Made by a program: the position numbers and the translations under genes. Of a DNA stretch of 35,281 nucleotides, positions 8,161 through 17,148 are shown piece after piece. Source of the stretch: an uncultured Caryophanales bacterium. Its GTDB lineage: Bacteria > Bacillota_I > Bacilli_A > RF39 > UBA660. The stretch's first letter is position 1. Each line of letters opens with the position of its first letter. The notes under the pieces are model-generated. The model was given only the letters and a program-made list of their open reading frames with translations, did no database searches and had not been told where the DNA came from. The stretch lies in contig CAMOGG010000012.1 of assembly GCA_946614095.1 (NCBI GenBank), positions 1-35,281 of the forward strand, read 5' to 3'.

Positions 8161-9607
8161 TCTTTTCACCTCCGTATGGATTTAGGTCTAGGTTTAATTC
8201 TTTTTCTAAGGCACTTGCTAAAGAATAGATTTTTGCTTCTTCAAAAGAATTTGCGATAATTTGCATTCCAATAGGCATATGATTTTTATCAAATCCAATT
8301 GGTATATTTAAACCAGGCAAACCGGCCATATTGACTGGTATTACTAGAACATCATCCATGAATGATTTTGACGGATCATCCATTGGATCTGTTAGAAGAT
8401 ATGCAGTGGTCGTCGTAGTTGGTCCAATGATATAATCATAATCTTTGAATACATTTTTAAATTCTTGTTTCATATCATCTCTTATTGATAATGCTTTATA
8501 GAAATATTCTCTTGCATTTTCTCCACTTAAAAGATATGACCCTACCATAATTCTTCTTTTTACTTCTTTTCCAAATCCTTCAGCACGTGTTCCAAAATAT
8601 AAATCACGAATATCTTTTGGATTTTCTTTTGAATGACCATAACGAATACCATCGAATCTAGCTAAATTGGAAGATGCTTCTCCCATCGCAATAATCTGAT
8701 AAAGAGTTACTGCATGTTCTAGATATTTCATATCAATATAATCGACTTTTGCTCCGAGTTTTTCTAATGTTTTTTCTGTTTCTTTTATTTTATCAATGAT
8801 TTCATCATCTACAATATCACTAACAAAATAGTTTGGAATAGCAATTTTCTTACCCTTAATACTTTTTCCAATCAACTTGGTAAAGTCTTCTTCTTCTTTT
8901 TTTGCACTAGTTAAGTCTTTTTCGTCATGTCCTACAATAGCATTTAGTAATAGTGCGTTTTCATAGACGTTTTTTGTCATTGGTCCTATTTGGTCAAGAC
9001 TTGATGCAAACGCTACTAATCCATAACGGGATACTCTTCCATACGTTGGCTTCATTCCTACAATTCCTGTGTAACTAGCAGGTTGTCTGATACTTCCTCC
9101 TGTATCGCTTCCAAGTGCAAATAAAACATCCCTTGCTGCTATGGTAGATGCACTTCCTCCACTGGAACCTCCTGATATTTTATCTTTATTCCAAGGATTA
9201 TGAGGAGCTCCAAAGTAACTAGTTCTTGAACTTGATCCCATGGCAAATTCATCCATATTGGTTTTTCCAATAATAATCATATGCTTTTCTTTTATTTTTT
9301 CTACCACTGTGGCATTATAAATTGGTATAAAATTCTCTAACATGTGAGATGCACAAGTAGTACGTAGATTTTTTGTTACAATATTATCTTTTACAGCAAT
9401 AGGAAGTCCAAATAGAATATTATCTACTGGTAAGCTTTCTAACTCTTTGGCTTCTTTTAAAGCTTCTTCTTTATTTAACGTGATGTAAGCATTACAATCA
9501 GACTTTTCAATATTATCAAAAGCTTCTTCTACTAGGTCAATTGGTTTTATTTTTTTAGCTTTTAATAATTTGTGTATTTCTTCTATTGGTTGATTTAAAT
9601 ACTTCAT
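8153..9607 (-). CDS. gatA: Aspartyl/glutamyl-tRNA amidotransferase subunit A
   Basis: GatA is the glutaminase subunit of GatCAB. It releases ammonia from glutamine or asparagine and passes it to GatB. The 484-aa amidase-signature protein shows the Ser-cisSer-Lys triad region: Lys in LPIAVKDN, the glycine/serine-rich stretch GGSSGGSAS, and GSDTGGSIRQPAS containing the nucleophile. Length and ends match the family. Its ATG overlaps the gatC stop by 1 nt (TAATG), and its stop overlaps gatB. The gatC-gatA-gatB order is typical of Firmicutes. Its presence implies that the organism makes Gln-tRNA (and perhaps Asn-tRNA) indirectly. Confidence 0.98.
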   Translation of the reverse strand: MKYLNQPIEEIHKLLKAKKIKPIDLVEEAFDNIEKSDCNAYITLNKEEALKEAKELESLPVDNILFGLPIAVKDNIVTKNLRTTCASHMLENFIPIYNATVVEKIKEKHMIIIGKTNMDEFAMGSSSRTSYFGAPHNPWNKDKISGGSSGGSASTIAARDVLFALGSDTGGSIRQPASYTGIVGMKPTYGRVSRYGLVAFASSLDQIGPMTKNVYENALLLNAIVGHDEKDLTSAKKEEEDFTKLIGKSIKGKKIAIPNYFVSDIVDDEIIDKIKETEKTLEKLGAKVDYIDMKYLEHAVTLYQIIAMGEASSNLARFDGIRYGHSKENPKDIRDLYFGTRAEGFGKEVKRRIMVGSYLLSGENAREYFYKALSIRDDMKQEFKNVFKDYDYIIGPTTTTTAYLLTDPMDDPSKSFMDDVLVIPVNMAGLPGLNIPIGFDKNHMPIGMQIIANSFEEAKIYSLASALEKELNLDLNPYGGEKNE

Positions 9608-9915
9608 TATGCTCCCTCACTTTCTCCAATAACAACTGGTACTTGGATGTAATTTCCACTATGACGTGGAGCGTTTTCTAGGACTTTCTTTGGATCTAAC
9701 ATTTCTCTAGGTTCATCTTTTCTTAACTCCGTATTATTACTCCATGGAGCTATTAAGATTTCATCATCATATCCTTTTACATCATTTATTTTTTCTACGT
9801 CATTTAATAGTTTTTTTAATTCTACTTGATATTTCTTTATTTCTTCCTCTGTTACAGCAATACGAGCAAGTTCTGCTACATGTAACACTTCTTCTTTTGT
9901 TAATTTTTCTTTCAT
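9607..9915 (-). CDS. gatC: Aspartyl/glutamyl-tRNA amidotransferase subunit C
   Basis: GatC is the small subunit that wraps around GatA and holds GatA and GatB together. The 102-aa protein has the typical VLHVAELARIAVTEEE opening and the C-terminal LRKDEPREML segment with NAPRHSGNYIQVPVV. I chose ATG 9915 (MKEKLTKEEV) because AAGGAG lies 8 nt before it. The track start six codons upstream lies before that site. It is the first gene of the gat operon and has its own extended -10 promoter. Confidence 0.97.
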   Translation of the reverse strand: MKEKLTKEEVLHVAELARIAVTEEEIKKYQVELKKLLNDVEKINDVKGYDDEILIAPWSNNTELRKDEPREMLDPKKVLENAPRHSGNYIQVPVVIGESEGA

Positions 9916-9943
9916 GGAATAAACTCCTTTCATAACTCTTATT

Positions 9944-9952
9944 ATTATAACA
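9944..9952 (-). promoter_or_regulatory. Extended -10 promoter of gatCAB
   Basis: Minus strand TGTTATAAT (TGn plus TATAAT, -10 at 9944-9949). No convincing -35 is seen 17 nt upstream (CTGCAT), which fits an extended -10 type. The distance to the gatC start allows a leader of about 20 nt. Confidence 0.6.
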
Positions 9953-10216
9953 TAGATATTATTTGTATGCAGAAGAAATGATTAAAAACATGGCTTAAAC
10001 CTTTTTATTCATTTACTTCCAATCTTTCTACTCCTTTTCCATAAGTCTAATTATTATGCTCATCGTTTTACTATTTTTCTGTTATTCTTTCTACTTTTTA
10101 ATTATTCAAGCAATAATATTTCTAAGGTGTTAAGTCTTATGTCTTTCATAATACTATTTTCTTACTACTACATTAAGTCTAAAATACATTTATTTATCAC
10201 ATTCGAAAAGTTTTTC
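9953..10216 (-). other. Non-coding AT-rich gap between the 431-aa gene and gatC
   Basis: About 260 nt without a convincing gene on either strand. The plus-strand 73-codon ORF of the track begins here, but it has no ribosome binding site and runs into the tail of the minus-strand gene. Reading frames on the minus strand are broken every 5-15 codons. I see no riboswitch, tRNA or repeat. It may be degraded former coding DNA. Confidence 0.5.
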
Positions 10217-10248
10217 AATAAAAAATACAAAGATTATTCTTTGTATTT
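10217..10248 (-). terminator. Intrinsic terminator downstream of the 431-aa gene
   Basis: A perfect 11-bp stem AAATACAAAGA/TCTTTGTATTT with a 4-nt loop (10223-10248), followed on the minus strand by a run of T. It ends the HIT/431-aa operon. Confidence 0.8.
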
Positions 10249-10260
10249 GAATAAAACATT

Positions 10261-11556
10261 TTATTTTCTTGCTCTATGTATTGATTGTTCATCATCTTTA
10301 TCAGGTGAATTTTCTATGGAATCTTCTATTAATTCAATAGCTTTTTGATAGTCAAATTCTGCGTTACCATCTTCTTCATTTTTTAGTACGTGAATTTGCC
10401 ATCCGTTTTGATAACATTTGCAGATACCAAATACCCCATTCTTGCCATTTTCTAATATTCTTATGCATGTTTGTGCTTGCTCTTTTGTAATCGTTTCCGG
10501 GATGTATATTTGACAAAAATTGCTTTCTATAATGAAGGTAATTGACTGTAAATTGATAGCTGCTAAAAAGGCTAAAGTACGTGCTACTGCATTACTTTTA
10601 TTTTTTCTAACCATTTCACTATACATGTTTATTAGTTCTGGATAGTCTTGGTATATTATTTCTACTGCTTGTTCATGTCTTACCTTATTGTCAAAGGAAT
10701 ATGCGATACCTACTCCATCTGCGGTAATTCTTCTAACTTCTCTTTCACTACTTTTATTTTTTCCATCAAAGCATCTATTTTTTGTTGTGCTACTAGCATG
10801 TGGTCCCCCTCTTAGCATATTTTTTACTTTAAAATTATGTGTTTTTCTTGACTTTAATTCATCATATGAAATAGTAAACAATTCTTTCCATGATAATTCT
10901 TCTTCAAGTTTTCTTGCAGTTGAAAGATACTTTATTTTTTTTATTACATCTTCATCTAATCTTCTACCTGTATGTAATACATTAAGATACAATACTGAAT
11001 TATAATATAGTCTCGTAAAATGCAAGCTTTGTTTTAATGTTAATCCTACTTTATTTCTGATTATTTTTGCATTTTTTAGTAATTCATTATTGTTTTGTAT
11101 ATTTTCAAGTAACCAAATTAAATCTATTTTAGCAGAATAATCATCTATTCCATACATTCTATTTTCATTATCTAGATCCATGTGTAAATTAATTAGTTCT
11201 TCTATCTCTTCGTCAGTAAACACTTGTTCAAAATATTTTTGATAGTGTTCTTTTAGATTATTCCAGTAGAAACTTCCTTTTTGATAACTTCTTTTATTCA
11301 GACCATAATTGTCCGTTTGTATTAATGCTATAAGATGAGGATATTCTGAAAAATAAGAATATAAATTTTCCTGAGTATGTCCACTAACTAAGTATTCAAA
11401 TTCAATTTTTTTATCTATTGGCATTCTAATACTTTTAAGATTTACTCCATTTTCATTTATTAATCCATATTTTAGTAATGTTGACATAATTATTTTAAAA
11501 TATTCTTCATTTGTTCTAGTTTTTAGATAATCACATATTGCATTTCCAATATACAT
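10261..11556 (-). CDS. Unrecognised 431-aa soluble protein
   Basis: I do not recognise this protein. It has no signal peptide or membrane segment, so it should be cytoplasmic. The N-terminal two thirds is mainly helical and rich in Lys, Glu, Asn and Tyr. In the middle there is a Gly/Ser/charged stretch (MLRGGPHASSTTKNRCFDGKNK) that looks like a flexible, basic, possibly nucleic-acid-contacting loop. The C-terminal part has two short predicted beta units around ITFIIESNFCQIYIPE and GVFGICKCYQNGWQIHVL, then an acidic tail ending SIHRARK. The gene follows the HIT gene by 19 nt with an AGAGGA site, so the two are probably one operon. No catalytic motif is evident, and base composition matches the neighbours. 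Confidence 0.8.
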   Translation of the reverse strand: MYIGNAICDYLKTRTNEEYFKIIMSTLLKYGLINENGVNLKSIRMPIDKKIEFEYLVSGHTQENLYSYFSEYPHLIALIQTDNYGLNKRSYQKGSFYWNNLKEHYQKYFEQVFTDEEIEELINLHMDLDNENRMYGIDDYSAKIDLIWLLENIQNNNELLKNAKIIRNKVGLTLKQSLHFTRLYYNSVLYLNVLHTGRRLDEDVIKKIKYLSTARKLEEELSWKELFTISYDELKSRKTHNFKVKNMLRGGPHASSTTKNRCFDGKNKSSEREVRRITADGVGIAYSFDNKVRHEQAVEIIYQDYPELINMYSEMVRKNKSNAVARTLAFLAAINLQSITFIIESNFCQIYIPETITKEQAQTCIRILENGKNGVFGICKCYQNGWQIHVLKNEEDGNAEFDYQKAIELIEDSIENSPDKDDEQSIHRARK

Positions 11557-11575
11557 TTTTTATCATTCCTCTTTT

Positions 11576-12085
11576 TTATTTTTCTAATAGTTTTCTTAAT
11601 TGTTCTATTTTATCTTGATCTTCTTTATATTCTTTTCTTTCTTTTACAAAGTTCTTTGAACCTCTTTTTTCATAGGAATATCTTGGTATTAATTGAAGAT
11701 GAAAGTGATTCATTGCTCCATCACACATTGTACATTCATAAACACTTTCACATTGATATACTTTTTTTATAATGTTCATAACTTTTTTAGCAAATAGAAA
11801 TACTTTCATACAAATATCATCATCTAATTCCATCATATCTTTATAATGCTTTTTCGTAGCAATTACAGTATGCCCAATCGCCCTTGGATTTTCGACTAAA
11901 AAGCATTCTAAGTCTTTATCTTCATAAATCATTCTTGGGGAATCATTTCCATAAATGATATTATTATGCTCTCTATCAAAACAGGTTGGACATATTCCTG
12001 AGTCTAGAAAATCTGCTCTAGTGATAGTTCCTTTTTTTAACATTTCAATAATTTCTTCATCTTTATACTTTTTTAAATTATTCAT
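11576..12085 (-). CDS. HIT family protein with HxHxQ active-site motif
   Basis: This is a histidine-triad superfamily protein of 169 aa. These enzymes hydrolyse or transfer nucleotidyl groups. The N-terminus carries a CPTCF cysteine pair with a further Cys in ECTMC, so zinc binding is conceivable. The HIT core has FLVENPRAIGHTVIATKKHY and the active-site stretch MNHFHLQLIPRY. In classical Hint/Fhit proteins the motif is HxHxHxx. Here the third position is Gln (HFHLQ), as in GalT-type transferases, so it may act as a nucleotidyl transferase or phosphorylase instead of a simple hydrolase. I chose ATG 12085 with GGAGGA 5 nt upstream. The track start is the GTG just before it. It is the first gene of a pair with the 431-aa gene. 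Confidence 0.85.
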   Translation of the reverse strand: MNNLKKYKDEEIIEMLKKGTITRADFLDSGICPTCFDREHNNIIYGNDSPRMIYEDKDLECFLVENPRAIGHTVIATKKHYKDMMELDDDICMKVFLFAKKVMNIIKKVYQCESVYECTMCDGAMNHFHLQLIPRYSYEKRGSKNFVKERKEYKEDQDKIEQLRKLLEK

Positions 12086-12117
12086 CACAGTCCTCCAGTA
12101 TCTCTACTATAATATAA

Positions 12118-12136
12118 AAAGAGCAAACTTGCTCTT
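12118..12136 (-). terminator. Intrinsic terminator of the 262-aa membrane protein gene
   Basis: An AAGAGCAA/TTGCTCTT inverted repeat (12119-12136) with a tiny loop, followed on the minus strand by TTTTTATATT. It overlaps the stop codon of the upstream gene and insulates it from the HIT operon. Confidence 0.75.
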
Positions 12137-12923
12137 ATTGTTCTGCAAAACAATCTGATATATATACTCTATTAGATTGCTTACTAGTTGCTTGTTTAAA
12201 ATCTTTGATACTACCAATAATAGTAATTTCTTTTCCTATTTCTAATTTATTTAAATTATTCTGTTCTTTTACCATATTACATTTTATCGTTAAATCATAT
12301 TTTTTGCCTTCATCTTGATATCCTATGGTAATTGTTCTATTTTTCTTATCTACTTCTTCTAGAGTAGAAATAATTCTTACAAACTTTTTATAGTATTTTG
12401 TGTAAGCCTTTTCTGTATTTTCACTGAATTCAATAGCCATATCAACATCTTCTACGGTAATTGGATTGGTGTTATATTTTAATGACCATGAACCAATCTC
12501 TCTATCTCTTCTACCTTGTGTTTGATGATACTTGATTACCTTGTATCCTAATCCATAGTATTCTTTTGTACCGCCGTCATTATAAGTATGTAATGGAATA
12601 GAGAAAAATGGTCCTACATTGTATTTTGCTACACAAATAACATCAGTTGCTATCATGACTAATATTAACATAACGATTCCAAAGAATATATTAATAATTC
12701 TTTTTGCTTTTTTATCTTTACGATTCCATAGTTCTTCTTCTTCATATGCCTCATAGTCATATGCTTTTTCAACATTTTCTTCGTTCTCTTTTATTTCATC
12801 AGTTTCTTCTTCTATTATTTCTTCTGGTTCTTCTTCATATGATTTAATAATTTCCTGTTCTTTACTTGCTAAATTCATAATATCTTCTTGGTATGAAACA
12901 AATCCCTTTTTCTTATTCTTCAT
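12135..12923 (-). CDS. Membrane protein with acidic cytoplasmic N-terminus and extracytoplasmic OB-like domain
   Basis: A 262-aa protein I cannot name. The first 75 residues are very acidic (several EEE runs) and contain a KKKGF start. A single membrane segment (IINIFFGIVMLILVMIATDV) follows at about residues 77-100. The remaining 160 residues should be outside: a segment YYGLGYKVIKYHQTQGRRD that recurs in Gram-positive envelope proteins, then a C-terminal beta-rich stretch (RTITIGYQDEGKKYDLTI, LEIGKEITIIGSI) that looks like an OB-fold-type domain. The last two points are inference. I chose ATG 12923, because the track start is a GTG within the GGTG ribosome-binding stretch. In relatives of B. 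subtilis, the slot between ligA and gatC is held by a lipoprotein gene, so an envelope gene here fits the pattern. Confidence 0.8.
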   Translation of the reverse strand: MKNKKKGFVSYQEDIMNLASKEQEIIKSYEEEPEEIIEEETDEIKENEENVEKAYDYEAYEEEELWNRKDKKAKRIINIFFGIVMLILVMIATDVICVAKYNVGPFFSIPLHTYNDGGTKEYYGLGYKVIKYHQTQGRRDREIGSWSLKYNTNPITVEDVDMAIEFSENTEKAYTKYYKKFVRIISTLEEVDKKNRTITIGYQDEGKKYDLTIKCNMVKEQNNLNKLEIGKEITIIGSIKDFKQATSKQSNRVYISDCFAEQ

Positions 12924-12955
12924 TTTATCACCCACATCCCCTTTTTTATGTGCAT

Positions 12956-12984
12956 ATTATAACATATATTCGATAAAAAGTAAA
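12956..12984 (-). promoter_or_regulatory. Promoter of the 262-aa membrane protein gene
   Basis: Minus strand: TTTACT (12979-12984), 17-nt spacer, TATAAT (12956-12961) preceded by TGT (extended -10). It lies between the ligA terminator and the ATG at 12923. Confidence 0.7.
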
Positions 12985-13008
12985 GGCTTTCTGTATTTTT
13001 TGACAAAG

Positions 13009-15031
<2,023 letters not shown>

Positions 15032-15033
15032 CT

Positions 15034-15042
15034 ATCATACCA
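15034..15042 (-). promoter_or_regulatory. Extended -10 promoter of ligA
   Basis: Minus strand TGGTATGAT: TGn before TATGAT (15034-15039). The upstream DNA is the T-tract of the previous gene's terminator, so no clear -35 is seen. Confidence 0.5.
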
Positions 15043-15051
15043 TATTTTTTC

Positions 15052-15087
15052 TTTTAAAAAAAAAGAAGTTTGATATTTTCAAACTCT
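15052..15087 (-). terminator. Intrinsic terminator of the IPNTA surface protein gene
   Basis: Minus strand stem AGTTTGA/TCAAACT extended by AGA/TCT with a bulge (about 15064-15087), followed by a run of eight or more T. It lies directly after the stop codon at 15088. Confidence 0.75.
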
Positions 15088-16029
15088 TCATCCAATTCTT
15101 CTATCTCTATAAATAGCATATCCCATAGTAAGTAGTCCAATTATGATACATGAAATACTAATTATATACATATATGTTGGAACCTTTTCTGCCGTATTTG
15201 GAATGGCAATCACTTCATCTGTAATACTTGTTTTAGGATTTTCTACATTTACGTCATCTTCTATATCTGATTCTATACTATTTAAGTTTTCAATTAGATA
15301 ATCAATATTATCAATATTATAAAACATCAATATTTTCGATGGACTTTGATTATCTTCTGAATAAGCATTCTCAAATAGCTCTAGATAATTCAATACATAG
15401 TTACCAATTTCATTTTCTTCTGTTAGTGTGTTTTCATATAATAGTTCTGCTGCATCTGTTTCTTCATTATAAACTATTGTAGCAGCATTAAATACCTGAT
15501 GAATTGTTTTTGTCATGTCCTGTTCTTCTGGTAATTTGTTCAGAAAAAAATTAACCAATGCTCTTAAATAACCGGAGCTATATATGTGTTGGTAATTCTG
15601 TGGATATTGTGTTAATTTGTAATTAACTGCAAGTTCTGCTATATATCCTTTTTTTTGTGTAACATTTGATATTTCTTCTGCTAAAAGTGTTTCTAATTGT
15701 TCTTTGGTTATGTTAAGATTCAAATTTACCAAAATATTATCAATTCCATTTATCTTTTCTGTTCTATATTCTGGATTAATTGTATAGTTGGTGGATGATA
15801 AAGGAATTTCTTTTGTCATTACTTCATTTATGAAATTATTAAAGCTTTCTTCTGTAACTTCATCCTCTCCTTCTTCTTTCTCAAGTGTATAAACTCTTAG
15901 TGAAACCCCCTCTATTTGATATTGGTATTCTCCGTATGTGAAAGTATTGGGCCAAGTAACTGGTTCTGCATAAACATTTGTTGTGATAAAGCATAATAAT
16001 AATGCTAAAAAAGTAAATTTTCTCTTCAT
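15088..16029 (-). CDS. Secreted protein with IPNTA-type sorting signal
   Basis: A 313-aa protein with an N-terminal signal peptide (KRKFTFLALLLCFITTNVYA, probable cleavage after A-E-A-type residues near 21). A soluble region of about 250 residues, rich in Glu, Asn and Tyr, follows. The C-terminus is a complete cell-wall sorting signal: IPNTA, a spacer, a hydrophobic segment (YIISISCIIIGLLTMGYAI) and a basic tail YRDRRIG. Sortases of class D are known to accept LPNTA, so this is a likely sortase substrate. The soluble region has no motif I recognise. An AGGAGG lies before the ATG. It is a single-gene unit with its own promoter and terminator, placed between ligA and a nucleotidyltransferase gene. 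Confidence 0.82.
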   Translation of the reverse strand: MKRKFTFLALLLCFITTNVYAEPVTWPNTFTYGEYQYQIEGVSLRVYTLEKEEGEDEVTEESFNNFINEVMTKEIPLSSTNYTINPEYRTEKINGIDNILVNLNLNITKEQLETLLAEEISNVTQKKGYIAELAVNYKLTQYPQNYQHIYSSGYLRALVNFFLNKLPEEQDMTKTIHQVFNAATIVYNEETDAAELLYENTLTEENEIGNYVLNYLELFENAYSEDNQSPSKILMFYNIDNIDYLIENLNSIESDIEDDVNVENPKTSITDEVIAIPNTAEKVPTYMYIISISCIIIGLLTMGYAIYRDRRIG

Positions 16030-16046
16030 AGTATCCTCCTATTTTT

Positions 16047-16075
16047 ATTATATTTTTTCTTCTTGAAATAAGCAA
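16047..16075 (-). promoter_or_regulatory. Promoter of the IPNTA surface protein gene
   Basis: Minus strand: TTGCTT (16070-16075), 17-nt spacer, TATAAT (16047-16052). Confidence 0.65.
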
Positions 16076-16113
16076 ATAAAAAAGAATAAGTTTTGTTAGT
16101 TTACTTATTCTTT
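16075..16113 (-). terminator. Intrinsic terminator of the nucleotidyltransferase gene
   Basis: A 10-bp stem AAAGAATAAG/CTTATTCTTT (16081-16090 and 16104-16113) with a 13-nt loop. On the minus strand it is followed by TTTTTTATTT. Confidence 0.75.
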
Positions 16114-16117
16114 ACAC

Positions 16118-17032
16118 TTAATTCCATAAATGATTTGGATACTCTCCTTGTGGGTTTTCTTTTGTTTTTACTAGTCTTTTAATAGACTCTTTGACTAGAG
16201 GGGTATCTTCTTTATAGGTTACTCCTATCCATTTACTAGTTGTTGGAAGGACCTTTATTTTAACTTTTCCATTTTGAATCATTTCATCTAATACATCTGG
16301 TAATAAAAATTCACAGTCATCCATATTTTCTGTATTGTTCTCAAAAAATGTAATGATTTCTTTTTCCAATTCATCAAATATTATTGGAGTAAGTCCAAAC
16401 ATTAACATGGATACTGGTTGGTCTAGAGGAACATCAAATGGTTCTTCTCCATTCAATGGTTCACAATGAACTTTATCTCCATTTTTCTCTACTTTGCTTT
16501 CAATCACGTTAGTTAAATATCCATCTTTTTCGATACATACTCCTCTTTTGACACTACCTTGTTCTGATAGTGTTTCTCCTATTTTGTAACCTACAACACA
16601 AAAGTCACTTTCCTTTTTTAAGAACTTTGCAGCCTGTCTAAATGCATCTTGCCCAAAAAAATCATCTGCTGAAATAATTGCAAAGTTTTCATGAACTTTA
16701 TCTTTAGCACAAAGGATTGCTTGAGCAGTGCCATATGGTTTTACCCTATCTTTTGGATAATCAAATCCCTCTGGTAATATATCATTATTTTGGAAACAAT
16801 ATTCCACTTTAATGTGTGGTTCTACTCTAGCTCCAATAGTGTCCTTAAATATCTCATAATTTTCTTCCTTAATAATAAACACAATTTTGTTAAATCCTGC
16901 CTGTATGGCATCATAAACAGAATAGTCTAGAATAAATTCTCCATTTGGTCCCATCGGTTCAACCTGTTTTAATCCTCCGAATCTACTACCCATACCTGCG
17001 GCTAAAACTACTAATGTAATATCTTTATTCAT
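16118..17032 (-). CDS. NTP transferase family sugar-phosphate nucleotidyltransferase
   Basis: A 304-aa protein of the NTP_transferase family, which joins an NTP and a sugar phosphate or choline phosphate to make an activated precursor. The N-terminal nucleotide-binding signature is LAAGMGSRFGGLKQ. The conserved KPYGTAQAILCAK (substrate and base recognition) and the metal-binding ISADDFFG follow. The C-terminal half carries LLPDVLDEMI and TTSKWIGVTYKED. The length and the N-terminal motif resemble uncharacterised glucose-1-phosphate thymidylyl/uridylyltransferase-like proteins common in gut Firmicutes. The exact sugar cannot be told. AAGGAGGATATAA precedes the ATG. It is probably a single-gene unit with its own promoter and terminator. 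Confidence 0.87.
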   Translation of the reverse strand: MNKDITLVVLAAGMGSRFGGLKQVEPMGPNGEFILDYSVYDAIQAGFNKIVFIIKEENYEIFKDTIGARVEPHIKVEYCFQNNDILPEGFDYPKDRVKPYGTAQAILCAKDKVHENFAIISADDFFGQDAFRQAAKFLKKESDFCVVGYKIGETLSEQGSVKRGVCIEKDGYLTNVIESKVEKNGDKVHCEPLNGEEPFDVPLDQPVSMLMFGLTPIIFDELEKEIITFFENNTENMDDCEFLLPDVLDEMIQNGKVKIKVLPTTSKWIGVTYKEDTPLVKESIKRLVKTKENPQGEYPNHLWN

Positions 17033-17083
17033 TTATATCCTCCTTCAACTTCTTACTTGTTCAGTAGTATGCTGATTGCATTT

Positions 17084-17092
17084 ATTATATCA
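17084..17092 (-). promoter_or_regulatory. Extended -10 promoter of the nucleotidyltransferase gene
   Basis: Minus strand TGATATAAT (TGn plus TATAAT at 17084-17089) about 50 nt before the ATG. There is no clear -35. Confidence 0.55.
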
Positions 17093-17107
17093 TATTTTTA
17101 TTACTAC

Positions 17108-17138
17108 GAAAAAGAAACTATCAAATGGATAGTTTCTT
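17108..17138 (-). terminator. Intrinsic terminator of the pcrA-metalloprotease operon
   Basis: A perfect 11-bp stem AAGAAACTATC/GATAGTTTCTT (17112-17122 and 17128-17138), followed on the minus strand by TTTTTCG. Confidence 0.8.
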
Positions 17139-17148
17139 ATGATTATTC

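Noticed and set aside
10127-10348. 73-codon plus-strand ORF
   Set aside because: It has no ribosome site, overlaps the end of the minus-strand 431-aa gene and its terminator, and has a low-complexity product.
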